This document shows, piece after piece, positions 1 to 9,024 of a stretch of 64,000 nt of DNA; within the stretch, counting starts at the first letter, position 1; every line of letters begins with the position of its first letter. Below the pieces are notes generated by a model. That model was not told the DNA's origin. It did not search any database and saw only the letters and a list, made by a program, of their open reading frames with translations. This DNA comes from Saprospiraceae bacterium (GTDB lineage Bacteria; Bacteroidota; Bacteroidia; Chitinophagales; Saprospiraceae): contig JADJLN010000001.1 in NCBI GenBank assembly GCA_016710115.1, forward strand, positions 434,001 through 498,000. The letters are read 5' to 3'. Position numbers and translations under genes: made by a program.

Positions 1-2
1 GG

Positions 3-21
3 GCCTTTTTGCGAAAAAGGC
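3..21 (-). terminator. Stem-loop after DUF3293 gene
   Basis: Perfect 8-bp inverted repeat GCCTTTTT / AAAAAGGC with a GCG loop, 15 bases beyond the stop of the minus-strand DUF3293 gene. The T/A-rich stem could act in both directions. What lies left of it is outside the window, so a role for a neighbouring gene cannot be excluded. Confidence 0.45.
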
Positions 22-35
22 AGAACTCATCTGAT

Positions 36-440
36 TCAGCTGCACCAGATCAACCGGGCCGGTTGGTTGAATTCCCAAATAGAACGGCAGCCCGCCCCAT
101 CTTTCCCAAGCGACTGCGCCTCCTCTTCTGATATGCCCAGGACCAGGAAACTCTCTTCGGGTGTCCAGTCTCCATAGTCAGGGATACCTCTACCATGCAG
201 TACCTTCCAGGGTTTCAACTCCTTGGAAAGGTCTGTATTGCGTTGTTGATTTTCGGAGATCGTCAAGGGTCGTGAACCGGGATTCCAGGCGGTGATGAAG
301 GCCCATGACCGGGATTGGCACCAGGCCAATACATCATCCAATACAGGGTGCAAGCACCTGATCCGAATGGACAGCGGAGGTTCGTCCGTCGCGTATGTCG
401 TCTGTTCGTAGATCTGCTGCAATGTGGGATGTGAAATCAT
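36..440 (-). CDS. DUF3293 domain-containing protein
   Basis: A 134-residue protein matching the DUF3293 family as I know it. It has the ITAWNP core (about residues 49-54), an SENQQRN stretch just after it, and the W-x-x-EESFLVLGI segment near residues 92-102. The family is a small cytoplasmic protein of unknown function found in many bacteria. Length is normal for the family. It is transcribed away from the cytochrome gene, leaving a 217-bp divergent gap, so no operon partner is visible. The family call is by pattern; no function is claimed. Confidence 0.75.
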   Translation of the reverse strand: MISHPTLQQIYEQTTYATDEPPLSIRIRCLHPVLDDVLAWCQSRSWAFITAWNPGSRPLTISENQQRNTDLSKELKPWKVLHGRGIPDYGDWTPEESFLVLGISEEEAQSLGKDGAGCRSIWEFNQPARLIWCS

Positions 441-657
441 CTTCCGGGTCCGTTTTTCGCGCTGAAATAAAGGTACGTTGCAGGCCCAGATCGGGTATCA
501 TCTTCATTTTCGCCTGCTCTTCCTGCCCGGATCATCCAGAGAAACCGGCCTTGTGCGACAAAGTTGCTATTCTGTGCGACAGGATTGATATTCTCCCGAC
601 AGCCATGTGAATCATTTTTGTGGTGAAGAAATCTGCATTCACCCTAATCTGAAAAAC

Positions 658-1635
658 ATGAAACGTGTATTGAAAGTACTGGCCTGGTTGGTCGTGTCGA
701 TCGTCGTGATCATCTCTGTATTGCTTCTCTGGGTCAACTTCAGCTCGCCAACGGTTTACAAGGTCGAACCGGTCGCTGTGACGTTGACGGAAGACAGTCT
801 TCATTTAGCCGCAGGCCAGAAGATCGTCGAAAACGTTTGCGCCTATTGCCACCGCAGTGCAGACGGCACACTGAGCGGATACCTCTTTTCCAAGGATGAG
901 GGATTTGGCACCGTCTATGCACCGAATATTACCCGTCATGAGACAGCCGGTCTGGGTCGCTATTCGGATAGCGAACTGGCGACACTCCTCCGTACGGGTA
1001 TAAAGCGGAATGGAGAACTGGCCGGACCATTTATGATGTTTCCGAATCTGACTAATGAAGATCTGGAAGGCGTCATCCGATATCTGCGTTCGGATGTTCC
1101 GTCGACAACTCCTTCAGATCAGACCAATCAAAGTGAATATTCTCTGATTGCAAAAGCACTCTACAAGTTTGGGGTTTTCAAACCGATAGAGGTCCGCAAG
1201 GATCTGAAACCGACACCAGCTGCCACAGATACACTGGCGTATGGAAAATATCTGGCCCTGACCCGGTACGAATGTTTTTCCTGCCATTCGGCAAATTTTG
1301 AAACCAATAACATTCTGGATCCGGAAGCATCTCCCGGTTTTATGGCCGGTGGCAACCCGATCAAGGAACGGAACAAGGGAATGGTTGTCTCCAGGAATAT
1401 TACCCCGCATCTTGAACAGGGCATCGGTACATGGACGTTCGAACAATTTGAAATGGCCTGTCGGGGAGGTATTCGCCCGGATGGTCGATTGCTCAGTACG
1501 GCCATGCCCAGATTGGGCTCACTGGATCCGGATGAAGTGCAGGCTATCTGGGCCTATCTGAAAACGGTACCTGCGGGAAACAAATGCATTGGCTGGACAG
1601 AAATAGGAATTGATTCCTTGTGCACGAGCATGTAG
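658..1635 (+). CDS. Membrane-anchored dihaem cytochrome c
   Basis: About 325 residues. It starts with a hydrophobic anchor (MKRVLKVLAWLVV, residues 1-27). Two c-type haem sites follow: CAYCH at residues 61-65 and CFSCH at residues 206-210. Each sits in its own cytochrome c fold with a later Met that could be the axial ligand (MMFPNL in the first, AMPRLG in the second). The layout resembles the cytochrome subunits of quinoprotein alcohol dehydrogenases and related periplasmic electron carriers. I chose the ATG at 658 rather than the one at 607 because the extra 17 residues would precede the anchor. The electron donor and acceptor are unknown, since no dehydrogenase is next to it. Confidence 0.85.
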   Translation: MKRVLKVLAWLVVSIVVIISVLLLWVNFSSPTVYKVEPVAVTLTEDSLHLAAGQKIVENVCAYCHRSADGTLSGYLFSKDEGFGTVYAPNITRHETAGLGRYSDSELATLLRTGIKRNGELAGPFMMFPNLTNEDLEGVIRYLRSDVPSTTPSDQTNQSEYSLIAKALYKFGVFKPIEVRKDLKPTPAATDTLAYGKYLALTRYECFSCHSANFETNNILDPEASPGFMAGGNPIKERNKGMVVSRNITPHLEQGIGTWTFEQFEMACRGGIRPDGRLLSTAMPRLGSLDPDEVQAIWAYLKTVPAGNKCIGWTEIGIDSLCTSM

Positions 1636-1685
1636 TGCACGTGTATTCACACACATTTAATCACTTGACAAATATTGCATTTACA

Positions 1686-2090
1686 ATGGAAAAGAAACTC
1701 GTATTCTCAATTCTCGGTGGTACAATCACCATGTTGATTTCCGGTATGATCCTGTTTGCCGGACTTCTGGGTGGATCGATGGAGCAGTGGACGCAGGAAA
1801 ATGCAAGCTGCCTGAAAGAAATGTCCATGATCTGGTGGGTCGTCGGCAGTTTGATCGCATCTGTGTTTATGGCGATCCTCATTCAGAAATTTGGACGGAC
1901 CACATTTCTCAAGGGTGCCATTGATGGTGCCCGGATCACCTTTTTCATGGTGTTGTGGTATGGCGTGTTCAACGCTTCTACATTTACAGCATATAGTTGG
2001 GATTGGCTGCCTTTTGACATTCTGGGTAATGTGGTCTGCGGTTCTCTTGCCGGAGGGGTCATTGCCTGGATCCTGGGTAAGGTGAAGTAG
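1686..2090 (+). CDS. Small polytopic membrane protein, unknown function
   Basis: 134 residues with about four hydrophobic segments: near residues 5-30, 48-65, 78-98 and 110-130. The ATG at 1686 is preferred because the earlier in-frame start overlaps the cytochrome gene and adds residues without hydrophobic character. It follows the cytochrome gene by 50 bases in the same direction and is closed by a good hairpin, so the two may share a transcript. I do not recognise the family. The link to electron transport is only positional. Confidence 0.6.
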   Translation: MEKKLVFSILGGTITMLISGMILFAGLLGGSMEQWTQENASCLKEMSMIWWVVGSLIASVFMAILIQKFGRTTFLKGAIDGARITFFMVLWYGVFNASTFTAYSWDWLPFDILGNVVCGSLAGGVIAWILGKVK

Positions 2091-2114
2091 TTTTCAATCT
2101 GGTATTCATAAATA

Positions 2115-2142
2115 GGGGCTGATCATTCAGCCCCCTTTGTAT
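2115..2142 (+). terminator. Intrinsic terminator after the cytochrome/membrane protein pair
   Basis: GGGGCTGA and TCAGCCCC form a perfect 8-bp GC-rich stem with a 4-base TCAT loop, followed by CCTTTGTATT. It starts 25 bases after the stop at 2090, where a terminator for the two-gene unit is expected. Confidence 0.75.
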
Positions 2143-2335
2143 TGACGCCCCTCATGTTTTGATCATCTGTGCCAGGGAAATGGATCATCGACCAGGATTA
2201 TCTCTGGCACAACTTTTCTTTTTACAGACATCTCTGCTCTAATTGATAACCATTTGATGTTCCGGGTGAAGGGAAATAGTTGAATTTCTATTTTATCTTC
2301 ATCTGCCTTGTTCTGAACCAGTCAAACCAGATGCA

Positions 2336-5119
2336 ATGAGAATCGGTACCACCTTTACGATCGGATTTTTTCTTTTCTATGCGGCCGTTTTATCGGGACA
2401 ATCACCACTGATCGACAGTATTACGAATCTCTACCATCTGGCCGAGTCTGATTCGCTGCGCGCAGCACGCGCTTTGGAACTCTCTGCGCAAACCTATCGG
2501 TCGGATACAGAGCTTGCATTGGAATGGGGTAGAAGGGCAGTACAGCATGCGCAGAAGGCAAAGAACAGCTTGCTGGAAGCATCTTCTATCAGTACGGTGG
2601 GCGTCGCGTATTATTATCAGGGGAATTGGGAAAAGGCAATGGACTGCTATTTCCGATCACTGGACATAGCAGAAAAAAACGGTCACCAGGTAGCTGCATC
2701 CACAACACTCGGGAATATTGGACTTTTATACGCTGAGCAGAATGACCATCCCAAAGCACTGGCGTATCTCTTCCGGTCATTGCAATCCAAAATTGATCTT
2801 CAGGATTCTATCGGGATTGCACGCAGTTATGCCAATATCGGTATGGTGTACAGCAACCGGATGATGCCAGACTCCGCTATTCTCTTTTATGAAAAACAAG
2901 TCGCCTTGTGCGACCAGCTTCAGGAGGTTTACGGCAAGGCGATCGGATTGAATAATATCGGTCAGGTATACATGGAGCGGGGTCAAGATGATCGGGCACT
3001 CGATTATCTGAATCAGGCACTGGAGATCAAAACAGCCCTGGATGATAAAAATGGCATGTCTGTCACACTCGGGAATATTGGTGAGATTCGAATCCGTCAG
3101 GGCCAGTTTCACAAGGCTATTGACCCGTTGACCCGAGCTGTTGATCTGGCTAAAATGGCCAACAGTCTCCCCAAGCTGGAAATTCCCTACCGACTTCTGA
3201 CGCAGGCGTTTGCCGGTGCAGGGGACTATAAAAAAGCATACGAATACCAGTCTTTGCTTTTGTCTGTCAAAGACAGTCTGAATAACAAGGAACGACTGGA
3301 TCGGGCCGAAGAACTGGAAGCGAAGTATCAGAACAATCTGCAAAAGGCTGAATTGCTTCAACGTGAGCTGACGATCGAGCGGCAGGACCACATAAAAAAC
3401 AGGATATTGACGGCGGCCGTTTTATTGCTCTTGCTGTTAGCAGGATTATTCTACAGGATGCGGGCCAGGCAGAAAATAAAACAGAAAGAATTCGAACTCC
3501 AGGCGCAGATCGAACACAGTGAAGCAGAAAAATTGCGCGAGCTCGATGCCATGAAGTCGGCTTTTTTTACAAATATCAGTCATGAATTCAGGACGCCGCT
3601 GACACTGATTATCAGTCCACTGGAACAACTGATCAACGGGTCACTCGCAGGGAATTTGCAATCCTATTATCAGGCCATGTTGCGCAATGGACGGCGATTA
3701 CTGGAACTGGTGAATCAGATGATGGATCTGTCCAAACTGGAGGAAGGTAAAATGCAGCTCCAGGTGAGCCCCGGAGACCTGGAACAATTTGTTCGTGTCG
3801 TCGCAGGCAGTTTTGAAAGTCTGGCCGAGCGCAAGCAGATCCGCTATGCTGTAGAGGATTCGGGTCAGTCGAGGACTGCTTTTTTTGATTCGGACAAGGT
3901 GGAAAAAATACTGGTCAACCTGATCTCGAATGCCTTCAAATATACAGGTGATAGTGAAGAGATTCGAGTTTCTGTTTCCATGGATGATGAAATGGCGCAT
4001 CTGGTTGTTTCAGATACGGGTATTGGTATTCCGGATGATCTCCAACAGCGATTATTCGACCGGTTTTTTCTGACCACGCAGTCGGATATCCAGGCCGGAA
4101 GTGGATTGGGTCTGGCACTGACCCGCGAGCTCGTTGAACTCCACCACGGGCAGATCGACATGGCAAGCCGGGAAGGCATGGGAACTACTTTTACAGTTCA
4201 TCTTCCCATTCTGGAAACCGCCTATGGAGAAGGGGAGGTGCGCCTGGTTCGGGAGGCGCAACCTGTGACACATCTGCCAGAGGTCACGATGCCACAGCCT
4301 GGTTCAACCCGCCAGTATCCAATGCCATTCGCCGATCTCTTTTCTCCCTCCAATCGACCACAAGTCCTGGTCGTAGAAGATCATGAAGAGGTGCGCGCCT
4401 ATATCGTTGATCAATTAAAAGGGACCTGCGCTGTGCTCGAGGCAAGAAATGGAAAGGAAGGCTTGCGAATCGCAGAAGAACAAATCCCGGATCTGATTAT
4501 TTCGGACGTCATGATGCCGGAAATGAGCGGGACAGAATTATGTGAGAGGCTGAAGTCGAATGAACAGACCAGTCATATTCCAGTCATCCTGTTGACCGCG
4601 CGCGCGGAACAATCAGATAAACTGGATGGCTTGATCAAAGGTGCAGATGATTACCTGGTCAAACCGTTTGATGTAGAAGAATTGCGTACCCGGGTCATGA
4701 ACCTGATCGAGCAGCGAACAAGACTTCAGGATTATTACCGGCGATCCCTGCACGTCTTCAGTCAACACCTCCCCGACACGGACAGCATGGATGATCGATT
4801 TCTGGCCAAAGTCAGAGAGGAGGTGGAAAGCCAGATGGAGAATGAGCAGTTCAGCGTAGTCGAACTGAGCCAGCGGATTGGCATGAGCCGAAGTCAGTTG
4901 CACCGGAAACTGACAGCCATGACCGGATATTCACCGAATCAGGTCATCCGGTTGATGCGGTTGGAAAAAGCCCGCCACCTGATCGAACAACGATGGGGCA
5001 CGATATCAGAAATCGCGTTTGCCTGCGGGTTTTCTTCTCCGGCTTATTTTTCGAAATGCTTCAGGGAACAATTTGGCCTGACACCCATTGAGAAAATGGA
5101 TGAGGGGAGATCTGGATAG
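2336..5119 (+). CDS. Hybrid two-component sensor kinase/AraC regulator with TPR sensor
   Basis: One 927-residue chain carries a whole signalling pathway. In order: a signal peptide ending near residue 21; tetratricopeptide repeats about residues 40-310 (repeated GNIG and YANIG elements); a coiled coil 310-358; one membrane span 359-377; a HisKA domain with the H-box SHEFRTPLTL (phospho-His416); a HATPase domain with the N-box near 528, DTGIGIP near 560 and GSGLGLA near 588; a receiver domain with VLVVED at 678, phospho-Asp724 and the VKPFD lysine near 775; and an AraC-type helix-turn-helix 830-920. The plan matches Bacteroidota hybrid regulators, but with TPRs in place of the beta-propeller sensor. 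All catalytic residues are present. Its ligand and target genes are not evident. Confidence 0.92.
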   Translation: MRIGTTFTIGFFLFYAAVLSGQSPLIDSITNLYHLAESDSLRAARALELSAQTYRSDTELALEWGRRAVQHAQKAKNSLLEASSISTVGVAYYYQGNWEKAMDCYFRSLDIAEKNGHQVAASTTLGNIGLLYAEQNDHPKALAYLFRSLQSKIDLQDSIGIARSYANIGMVYSNRMMPDSAILFYEKQVALCDQLQEVYGKAIGLNNIGQVYMERGQDDRALDYLNQALEIKTALDDKNGMSVTLGNIGEIRIRQGQFHKAIDPLTRAVDLAKMANSLPKLEIPYRLLTQAFAGAGDYKKAYEYQSLLLSVKDSLNNKERLDRAEELEAKYQNNLQKAELLQRELTIERQDHIKNRILTAAVLLLLLLAGLFYRMRARQKIKQKEFELQAQIEHSEAEKLRELDAMKSAFFTNISHEFRTPLTLIISPLEQLINGSLAGNLQSYYQAMLRNGRRLLELVNQMMDLSKLEEGKMQLQVSPGDLEQFVRVVAGSFESLAERKQIRYAVEDSGQSRTAFFDSDKVEKILVNLISNAFKYTGDSEEIRVSVSMDDEMAHLVVSDTGIGIPDDLQQRLFDRFFLTTQSDIQAGSGLGLALTRELVELHHGQIDMASREGMGTTFTVHLPILETAYGEGEVRLVREAQPVTHLPEVTMPQPGSTRQYPMPFADLFSPSNRPQVLVVEDHEEVRAYIVDQLKGTCAVLEARNGKEGLRIAEEQIPDLIISDVMMPEMSGTELCERLKSNEQTSHIPVILLTARAEQSDKLDGLIKGADDYLVKPFDVEELRTRVMNLIEQRTRLQDYYRRSLHVFSQHLPDTDSMDDRFLAKVREEVESQMENEQFSVVELSQRIGMSRSQLHRKLTAMTGYSPNQVIRLMRLEKARHLIEQRWGTISEIAFACGFSSPAYFSKCFREQFGLTPIEKMDEGRSG

Positions 5120-5556
5120 TGTTTCCCGATCAGGACAGGTTTCTTTCCCGAAAGGGGGACGTCCCTTCTCCGGAAAAAACAAGATATGGCACACAGGGAT
5201 TAGGCCGGCCCACCCGGGCCGCTGGCGGTTTTTGGGACAAAAGAGTAGCCGCCGGATGAACCGGCCATGCCGAAGATACAAAAGCATGGCGAATACTGAT
5301 CATATATAAAATCTTGACAGATCGTTGTTTCAGGCAGTTGTACTCCCAGTTTGTCAGAAGTTCCATGGTCCATCGTATTTGTCTGGCCTTGGCTGTTGCA
5401 TCGTTCAACCGGTACGCACATGCTGAAATCCCGTGTGCGAACGGCACTTCCTCATGCGAACATAGAGAAGAGAGGATTCGCTTTTATGTCTCTGTCCACG
5501 AAAAATTCTTGGCTTGTGCCAAATCAGGTATTTTGCGCCCAGAAAACCAGACTACC
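5120..5556. other. Gap of 437 bases, no gene assigned
   Basis: Between the hybrid kinase and the DinB-like gene. Open frames run through it, including an upstream extension of the DinB frame to 5314. They show no family pattern and lie before the natural DinB start. A GC-rich region near 5148-5176 can fold imperfectly and might terminate the kinase transcript. Confidence 0.4.
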
Positions 5557-6018
5557 ATGATCCAAACTGATCTCGACCTTATGCGGCAGACACGCCGCAA
5601 TTTTTTACAACTGGTTGAAGCGTGTTCGCTGGACCAGTTGAACCGGATCCCGGACGGGTATGCCAACAACCTGGTCTGGAATTACGGGCATATCGTAGTG
5701 ACATTACCGCTGCTGACTTATGGTCTGTCCGGACTGCCCTTGCCTGTCGATGCAGAAATCGTCGCATTGTACCGCCGGGGCTCGCGTCCGGATGCTCCCG
5801 TGGATGAAGAAGGATGGCGCCAGTTGCAATCGCTTTCCGAACAGACCCTGCAACAGGTAAGTCAGGATTATAATGCGGGCTTGTTCAGGGAATATAAGCC
5901 GTACACAACCACTTATGGCTATTCGTTGAACAATGTGGATGATGCCATTCGATTTGCTCCGGTGCATGAAGGATTGCACTATGGATATGCGATGGCGCTG
6001 ATCCGGCAGATCCGATGA
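5557..6018 (+). CDS. DinB-like (DinB_2/YfiT) putative metal-dependent protein
   Basis: A 153-residue four-helix-bundle type protein. The family's metal-binding histidines can be seen: one in NYGH (about residue 36) and two in the C-terminal HEGLHYG segment (about residues 139-143). Related proteins include bacillithiol/mycothiol-dependent transferases and DNA-damage-inducible proteins of unknown activity. The ATG at 5557 gives the family's usual N-terminus (LDLMRQTRRNFL). No partner gene is nearby. Confidence 0.75.
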   Translation: MIQTDLDLMRQTRRNFLQLVEACSLDQLNRIPDGYANNLVWNYGHIVVTLPLLTYGLSGLPLPVDAEIVALYRRGSRPDAPVDEEGWRQLQSLSEQTLQQVSQDYNAGLFREYKPYTTTYGYSLNNVDDAIRFAPVHEGLHYGYAMALIRQIR

Positions 6019-6160
6019 ACGAGCTGGTGCGGATAGGGACAACACGCGATCAGGTGGCAGATTTGAAAAATCTTGATAGCGAGAATTTTGTGATCCGCAG
6101 ATTAAACCGGACCTTGCCAGGAAGTCGGTATTCGACATCATACATCCTAAATTGTCCAGC

Positions 6161-6556
6161 ATGAACCAGAATAATGAATCGATCGACGCACGTTTCGAAG
6201 AGTTACGTTCCCGATTGAAGGACCTGACTGAAACCTCGGACCTGGAAAATTCGCCCCACCGGTTTCTGGCACTCCTGGGCAGTCATGAGCCCAACCCCGA
6301 AGCACCTGAGAACCCTTTCCTGAATGGCGAGCTGTATTCAGCCGCTGACGTAGAGGATCTGGGCGATATGCTGGGCATGCTGGTCAACGCCGTTCTGGAA
6401 AACCATGACGAACATCCCGAAGCACAACGTTATCTGATCGAATGTGTCCTGGAAAGTTTGCGTGACTATCTTGATTTTGAGGATGAAGATGACATTGAAG
6501 ATGATGAGGATGATGAGGATGGAGATGACGAAGGAGATGACGAAGCACAGGATTGA
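6161..6556 (+). CDS. Acidic-tailed hypothetical protein
   Basis: About 131 residues. The first 105 resemble an alpha-helical domain. The last 25 are almost entirely Asp and Glu with a few Gly and Ile, encoded by GAT/GAG/GAC runs. A TTG nine bases upstream could also start it, but the ATG at 6161 is simpler. Such a tail can bind basic proteins, bind divalent cations or mimic nucleic acid; nothing here decides which. It converges on rmuC with a 103-base gap. Family not recognised. Confidence 0.6.
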   Translation: MNQNNESIDARFEELRSRLKDLTETSDLENSPHRFLALLGSHEPNPEAPENPFLNGELYSAADVEDLGDMLGMLVNAVLENHDEHPEAQRYLIECVLESLRDYLDFEDEDDIEDDEDDEDGDDEGDDEAQD

Positions 6557-6659
6557 AGATTCAGTGATTGCAATACTGGTTGTTTCATGTTTTGAACGCC
6601 ACTTCGGATTCCAGTTTCTCCTTGGTTCTGAATAAACTGGCAGGTGTCCTGGATTGCAA

Positions 6660-8003
6660 TCAATTCTCTTCTCCTCCGACCAGATCTTCCAGATCCAGTC
6701 CGTCGGAGAGGAATGTGCCTTCTCCTGCAGGCAATTCTTCGACATCCCGCAGCTTTCGCTCGATGGCACGGTTCCGTACATCCGCCTTGTCAATCACATT
6801 CGTGGCTTCCTGGAGCTTCTTCCGCGTCAGGACAAGGACTTCACCGAATTTTCCGAATTCGGTTTTAACGGCAGCCAGCGTTTTCCATACTTCACTGCTC
6901 CGCTGCTCGATCGCGATGGAGCGGAAACCCATCTGCAAGGCATTGAGGAAAGCCGCGAGATTGGTCGGGCCTGCGACGAGGATGTGTTGATCCCGCTGGA
7001 GTTCTTCCATCAGACCCGGATGTCGGACCACTTCGGCATAGAGGCCTTCGACGGGCAAAAACAGGACGGCAAAGTCGGTTGTATGTGGAGGGGCAACATA
7101 CTTCTCCCGAATTTCCCTGGCCATGTTCCGGACGGTGCGTAGGAGGTCTTTATGTGCCGCATCGATGACTTCTGCTCGTCCATCATCATAGGCAGCCAGG
7201 ACCTGTTCATACCGGTCCATCGGAAACTTGGAGTCGATCGGCAGCCAGACTGGATCTCCGCCTTTGTTCTTCCCCGGAAACCGGATGGCAAATTCGACAT
7301 GATTTCCGCTGTTCGGGATGGTCGCCACATTGAGCCCGTACTGATCAGGTGTGAGCAGCTGCTCCAGGATATTGCCCAGCTGGATCTCGCCCATCACGCC
7401 CCGGGTCTTCACGTTAGAGAGCACGCGTTTCAGATCGCCCACACCGGTGGCCAGGGTTTGCATTTCGCCCAGGCCGAGCTGAACCTTTTCCAGGTGTTCA
7501 CTCACCGTTTTGAAGGATTGGCCCAGTCGTTCCTCCAGAGTTTTATGCAGTTTTTCATCCACGGTTTCGCGCATCCGTTCGAGCTGGGCGTGGTTGTCCT
7601 TCTGCAGTGTCTCCAGCTGTCGGTTGACCTCGAAGCGGATGTCGGCCAGTGATTTGGTCAGGGCTTCCTGCAGTTCGTGACCGCGTTTCTGGTTGCTGTC
7701 CATAAAAGCATTCAGCTGTCCCTGAAACGCCTGCAGGAGGCGGGCCTGTTGTTCGCCAAAGGCATTCATCTGAGAAGTGCTTGCTTCCCGATGATCATGA
7801 GCGGCCCGCTGGTTTTCTTCCCGGTTGATGCGGAACTCGGTCCTCACCTGTTCAGCCCCCTGGAGCTGGATCTGTATGAGTTCCTCGCGGATCCGTGCAG
7901 TCAGTGTATCGATATCTGGCCCCTTCCGGACCAGGGCCAGGATGAGGCTGATCAGTGAAATGGCAAAGGTCAGCCAGAGGATAATAATGAAAGTGTCGTT
8001 CAT
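6660..8003 (-). CDS. rmuC: DNA recombination protein RmuC
   Basis: 447 residues. A single N-terminal membrane span (residues 3-24), a long coiled coil about 35-190, then the RmuC nuclease-like core. The core has GVMGEIQLGNILEQLL, VEFAIRFPGKN, LPIDSKFPMD and FLPVEGLYAEV. RmuC limits inversions at short inverted repeats and is related to PD-(D/E)XK nucleases. The start at 8003 puts the membrane anchor at the N-terminus; a longer frame adds 13 residues without hydrophobic character. A nuclease acting on inverted repeats is of passing interest in a region full of palindromes, but no functional link is shown. Confidence 0.92.
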   Translation of the reverse strand: MNDTFIIILWLTFAISLISLILALVRKGPDIDTLTARIREELIQIQLQGAEQVRTEFRINREENQRAAHDHREASTSQMNAFGEQQARLLQAFQGQLNAFMDSNQKRGHELQEALTKSLADIRFEVNRQLETLQKDNHAQLERMRETVDEKLHKTLEERLGQSFKTVSEHLEKVQLGLGEMQTLATGVGDLKRVLSNVKTRGVMGEIQLGNILEQLLTPDQYGLNVATIPNSGNHVEFAIRFPGKNKGGDPVWLPIDSKFPMDRYEQVLAAYDDGRAEVIDAAHKDLLRTVRNMAREIREKYVAPPHTTDFAVLFLPVEGLYAEVVRHPGLMEELQRDQHILVAGPTNLAAFLNALQMGFRSIAIEQRSSEVWKTLAAVKTEFGKFGEVLVLTRKKLQEATNVIDKADVRNRAIERKLRDVEELPAGEGTFLSDGLDLEDLVGGEEN

Positions 8004-8071
8004 GGCAGGGGATGAGGATTGTAAAGTTCGTGATTCTGACACTCATCCCCAACCGGTTTTCCCCAAACGCA

Positions 8072-8097
8072 CGATGCCCCCGAATGTGGGGGCATCG
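8072..8097 (-). terminator. Hairpin between the PepSY-like gene and rmuC
   Basis: A perfect 10-bp stem (CGATGCCCCC / GGGGGCATCG) with a 6-base loop, downstream of the minus-strand gene ending at 8175. The following T-tract is weak (GTGCGTTT). A very similar GATGCCCC hairpin lies after the paralogous gene near 11240. Confidence 0.6.
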
Positions 8098-8174
8098 ATG
8101 ATAAGATGGGAGTGGCCTTCAAACAGGATCATGGCGGGTGTTTCCATTAGTGGTGTCAGCCATTCCCAATGATT

Positions 8175-8636
8175 TTATCGTTTTGCAGGTACATGAGTAA
8201 CCAGATAGCCTCTTGCATTGATCCGTACCTTGATCATTTGTTCACCGCGCTTCTGCAGATGGAGTTCATAGAGCGCTTCCGGTCGGTCATGTTCCACCTG
8301 ATATGCTTCCTTGATGTCGTAGCCCTTATGTGTACTCGTTGCCGAATAGATCACATCTTCGGGAAGTTGATCCAGCTGGATATTGCGCAACACATCCAGC
8401 AGGTGGCCTCCCTGATCAAAGAACAGGGTTATGGATTCGGACTCTTCCAAACCGTTCTGGAATCGGGCACGAAGGTGATCTGCTGACCGTTTCCAGGTGA
8501 TTTCCCCGGCATCAGGAAAGACTGTCCGAATGGTATCCACAGCCTTTTGCGGGATGACATTCCAGGATTCCGTTTGCGCCTTGCCAACATTCCCGCAAAT
8601 CAACAGAAGGCAAAACAGGGTGATGGAGGTTTTCAT
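8175..8636 (-). CDS. PepSY-like secreted protein
   Basis: 153 residues with a signal peptide (cleavage near residue 20, GKAQ). The rest resembles the PepSY-like domain found in many exported Bacteroidota proteins, with segments such as VFPDAGEITWK, FDQGGHLLDV and AYQVEHDRPEALYELHL. These domains fold like beta-lactamase inhibitor protein; their roles are mostly unknown. A shorter homologue lies at 11332-11658, also minus strand and also followed by a GATGCCCC hairpin. Confidence 0.65.
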   Translation of the reverse strand: MKTSITLFCLLLICGNVGKAQTESWNVIPQKAVDTIRTVFPDAGEITWKRSADHLRARFQNGLEESESITLFFDQGGHLLDVLRNIQLDQLPEDVIYSATSTHKGYDIKEAYQVEHDRPEALYELHLQKRGEQMIKVRINARGYLVTHVPAKR

Positions 8637-9024
8637 AGGTGAAGGGTTATGCGGTTCAAGTTTTCCGGAGTCAGTTGATTTGTCAATGCCGTCTTTCGGC
8701 GTTTGTACATCAGCTGCTTTAGAAGGATAACCACCCTCAGACCGGTTTGATACACCTGTTCTACACCGGGCACTCGACGGAAAACTGTTCCCTTTACAAC
8801 AAGTCGACGTTCGTCGATGGATAATTGGATATTATCGATGATTACAAGCAGTATGAAGAGCTTGTTAATAAAAATATAATGTTATATTCTTTTATCAAAA
8901 TGATATGTGGTATATCATTTGGCATAGGAAGAGTGATGATTTTGGCAAAAACTGGTCAACAGTCCGGTACCAGAAGGGACTGTTTCCACAACTATGTGTC
9001 ACGTTGGCTGATGCCAATAACGCA
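8637..9024. other. Gap of 388 bases, no gene
   Basis: AT-rich toward 8860-8900, with an AATATAA/TTATATT inverted repeat at 8873-8888. It separates two minus-strand genes: the 3' end of the esterase lies on the right, and the PepSY-like gene begins at 8636 on the left. The promoter of the PepSY-like gene should lie in 8640-8800, but I see no clear TAnnTTTG box. Confidence 0.4.

Noticed and set aside
6161..6556. Anti-restriction or DNA-mimic protein
   Set aside because: The acidic tail alone is not enough; no known DNA-mimic family pattern is seen in the rest.
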